This document shows positions 62,695 to 64,000 of a DNA stretch of 64,000 bases, piece by piece. The position numbers and the translations under genes are program-made. The notes under the pieces are model-generated. The model ran no database searches and was not told the origin of the DNA. It was given only the letters and a program-made list of their open reading frames with translations. The first letter of the stretch is position 1, and each line of letters starts with the position of its first letter. Origin of the DNA: FEN-1139 sp038207155 (GTDB lineage Bacteria; Myxococcota_A; Polyangia; Polyangiales; Polyangiaceae); contig JBBRAB010000023.1 of NCBI GenBank assembly GCA_038207155.1, positions 1 through 64,000 of the forward strand, read 5' to 3'.

Positions 62695-63819
62695 ATGAGT
62701 CGATACTGGTGCAGTTTTTCCATCCTGTGCGCGTTGAGCCTGCTCGGTTGTCGCAAGGACGCCCCGCGCGAGCGGGGGGATGCCCCGCCTCCGGTTGCGT
62801 CTTCCCGGCCGGGACTCTGCAGTTCGGGTGGTGGCACCGTGAAGGACGCTCCGTCGGTTGCCTTTTTTCCACGAAGCGCAGCCAGCTACTGCCTCGATCC
62901 CAACGGTGAGGCTCGCTCCTATGGCAAGGAAGCCAAGGGCACGATTGATCAGGTCTGCACTGAGCTCTTTGACGGCGAGTGCGAGGTCTATAAGAGTTTT
63001 GGTCTTGAGCGCGTGGTGACGGTGCGCTACGTCGACGGAGCTGGGTCGCCTGGCACGATCGTGGTGAACCTGTCGCGCTTTGAGTCTCAGCGTGGGGCGC
63101 TTGGCTTTTACTCCAAGCGAGTCGTGGGGGACTCGGATCCAGCCGACGCGTCGACGCAGCCGCTCAAGGCAGGGACCATGGCCGCCATCGGGGGGAGCAT
63201 TGCGTATGTCTGGCGCGGCCCGTACGTGGCTGAGCTCTCCTACGCCAATGAGAATGAGTCCCCCGACGCTCTCAAGGCTTCCGGCAAATCCGTCCTGCCC
63301 GCGCTAGCGAGCGCAATCGGCGAGAGTCTGCCCGGAGAGCGAAATCCGCTTCCCGAGGTGGCACTGCTTCCCGAGACCAACCGGCTGCCACTGGGTGTCT
63401 CGTTCGAGTCCAAGGACCTCCTTGGCATCGACGGGGTCGGTCCAGGGGCGGTCGGCTACTACAAAGAGGGTGAGCACCGCTACCGCGTGCTGGCGAGTCG
63501 CAAGGCAGATGAAGCCTCGGCCACCGACGTCATGAAGACGCTGCGCAAGCTGCCCGGAGCCAAGGAGCTGAAGGCCCCGGCCGGAGCGGTATCGTTTTCA
63601 AGTCGTGCGGGCGCCGAAGGGCCCAGGGTGGAGTGGTTGGCTCTTCGGCAAGGGGGCGTCATCGTCGCCATCGGCGATGAAGAGTTGGTTCTGGCTGGGG
63701 ACGCGAAAGCGGCTGCGGCGCGCTGCCTGTCATTTGAATCGAAGGTCGAGCACCTCACCAAATTCCTCGCCGCTACGAACGCGGCGTCCACCAAGACTCA
63801 AGAGCCCAGTTCTCGATAG
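62695..63819 (+). CDS. Lipoprotein (DUF6599-like), unknown function
   Basis: A 374-residue lipoprotein with lipobox SLLGC (Cys19) and GGAG upstream of ATG 62695. The mature part begins with a Pro-rich, Cys-containing linker and then two related alpha/beta segments (AASYCLDPNGEARSYG...VVTVRYVDGAGSPGTIVVNLSRF; later VGYYKEGEHRYRVLASRK). The pattern resembles DUF6599-type proteins in Myxococcota, from memory. It is divergent from the minor pilin operon across 252 bp. The next gene starts 20 bp after its stop. Confidence 0.75.
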   Translation: MSRYWCSFSILCALSLLGCRKDAPRERGDAPPPVASSRPGLCSSGGGTVKDAPSVAFFPRSAASYCLDPNGEARSYGKEAKGTIDQVCTELFDGECEVYKSFGLERVVTVRYVDGAGSPGTIVVNLSRFESQRGALGFYSKRVVGDSDPADASTQPLKAGTMAAIGGSIAYVWRGPYVAELSYANENESPDALKASGKSVLPALASAIGESLPGERNPLPEVALLPETNRLPLGVSFESKDLLGIDGVGPGAVGYYKEGEHRYRVLASRKADEASATDVMKTLRKLPGAKELKAPAGAVSFSSRAGAEGPRVEWLALRQGGVIVAIGDEELVLAGDAKAAAARCLSFESKVEHLTKFLAATNAASTKTQEPSSR

Positions 63820-63839
63820 TGCCGTCAGGAGTCCAGAAC

Positions 63840-64000
63840 GTGAATTTCGAGCCGTCTGAGTCGCATCGCATCCTGAGAGCCTCGGTGCGCGAATTCTGCT
63901 CTCGGGAGGTCGCCCCATCTGCCAAGCAGTGGGACGCCGAAGAGAGATTTCCCCATGAACTGATTCCCAAGCTGGCAGAGCTGGGCTTGCTCGGCATCGG
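63840..64000 (+). CDS. Acyl-CoA dehydrogenase (N-terminal part, truncated by window)
   Basis: GTG 63840 has AGGAG at 63827 and begins a frame that stays open to the right edge: MNFEPSESHRILRASVREFC, then SREVAPSAKQW and FPHELIPKLAELGLLGIG. This matches the start of acyl-CoA dehydrogenase flavoproteins, which oxidise acyl-CoA to enoyl-CoA and pass electrons to ETF. Only 53 codons are visible, so substrate class cannot be assigned and the active-site glutamate is not seen. Confidence 0.85.
   Translation, partial: MNFEPSESHRILRASVREFCSREVAPSAKQWDAEERFPHELIPKLAELGLLGI

Overview
The window reads as a chromosomal segment of a high-GC, Gram-negative member of the Myxococcota (the former myxobacterial Deltaproteobacteria). 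This is inferred from gene content: a transmembrane Ser/Thr kinase next to a TPR envelope protein, a double-FHA protein, an HDOD protein inside a chemosensory operon, CheX/CheD chemotaxis genes, a PilY1/minor-pilin operon, many lipoproteins and DUF4388/DUF4911-type proteins. Genus cannot be told. I see no phage, IS element, CRISPR array, rRNA or convincing tRNA; the whole window looks like ordinary chromosome.

Layout. 1-6325 (+): 3' part of a chemosensory operon: a multi-HAMP methyl-accepting protein cut by the left edge, then CheR, CheD, an HDOD protein, a CheY-like receiver, CheX and CheB, mostly with stop/start overlaps; CheA and CheW must lie upstream if present. A bacteriohemerythrin follows. 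6834-9214 (-): a MoxR ATPase and a DUF4350-like membrane protein. 9352-14270 (+): a 65-residue protein and two coupled beta-propeller-like lipoproteins. 14284-26468: housekeeping DNA and carbon metabolism (MutS, HrpB, a HAD hydrolase, a malic enzyme, PolA) plus a GT2 and an FAD oxidoreductase co-directional with polA.

26780-38910: transmembrane Ser/Thr kinase, TPR envelope protein, cellulose-synthase-like glycosyltransferase with two perfect inverted repeats upstream, IhfA-MerR pair, SSB, two tail-to-tail SGNH hydrolases, a double-FHA membrane protein and a beta-lactamase-fold serine hydrolase. 38994-41510: PilC and a PilS-like sensor kinase without a PilR partner. 41774-49323: an MlaC-like periplasmic protein, a TPR protein, an acidic propeller-like protein, a DUF4911-like protein, a cysteine-less redoxin lipoprotein, a DUF72 protein and a small outer-membrane-like protein.

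49388-53814 (-): complete glycine cleavage operon gcvT-gcvH-gcvP. 54092-54859 (+): degenerate receiver-DUF4388 protein. 54873-62442 (-): pilus-tip operon fimT/gspH-pilV-pilW-pilX-pilY1-lipoprotein, all overlapping or nearly so. 62695-63819 (+): a lipoprotein; 63840-64000: start of an acyl-CoA dehydrogenase cut by the right edge.

The features that most deserve follow-up are the chemosensory operon with HDOD and hemerythrin, the lipoprotein coupled to PilY1, the PolA with an eroded proofreading site, and several unexplained inverted repeats in intergenic DNA. None is proven to be a new system from sequence alone.
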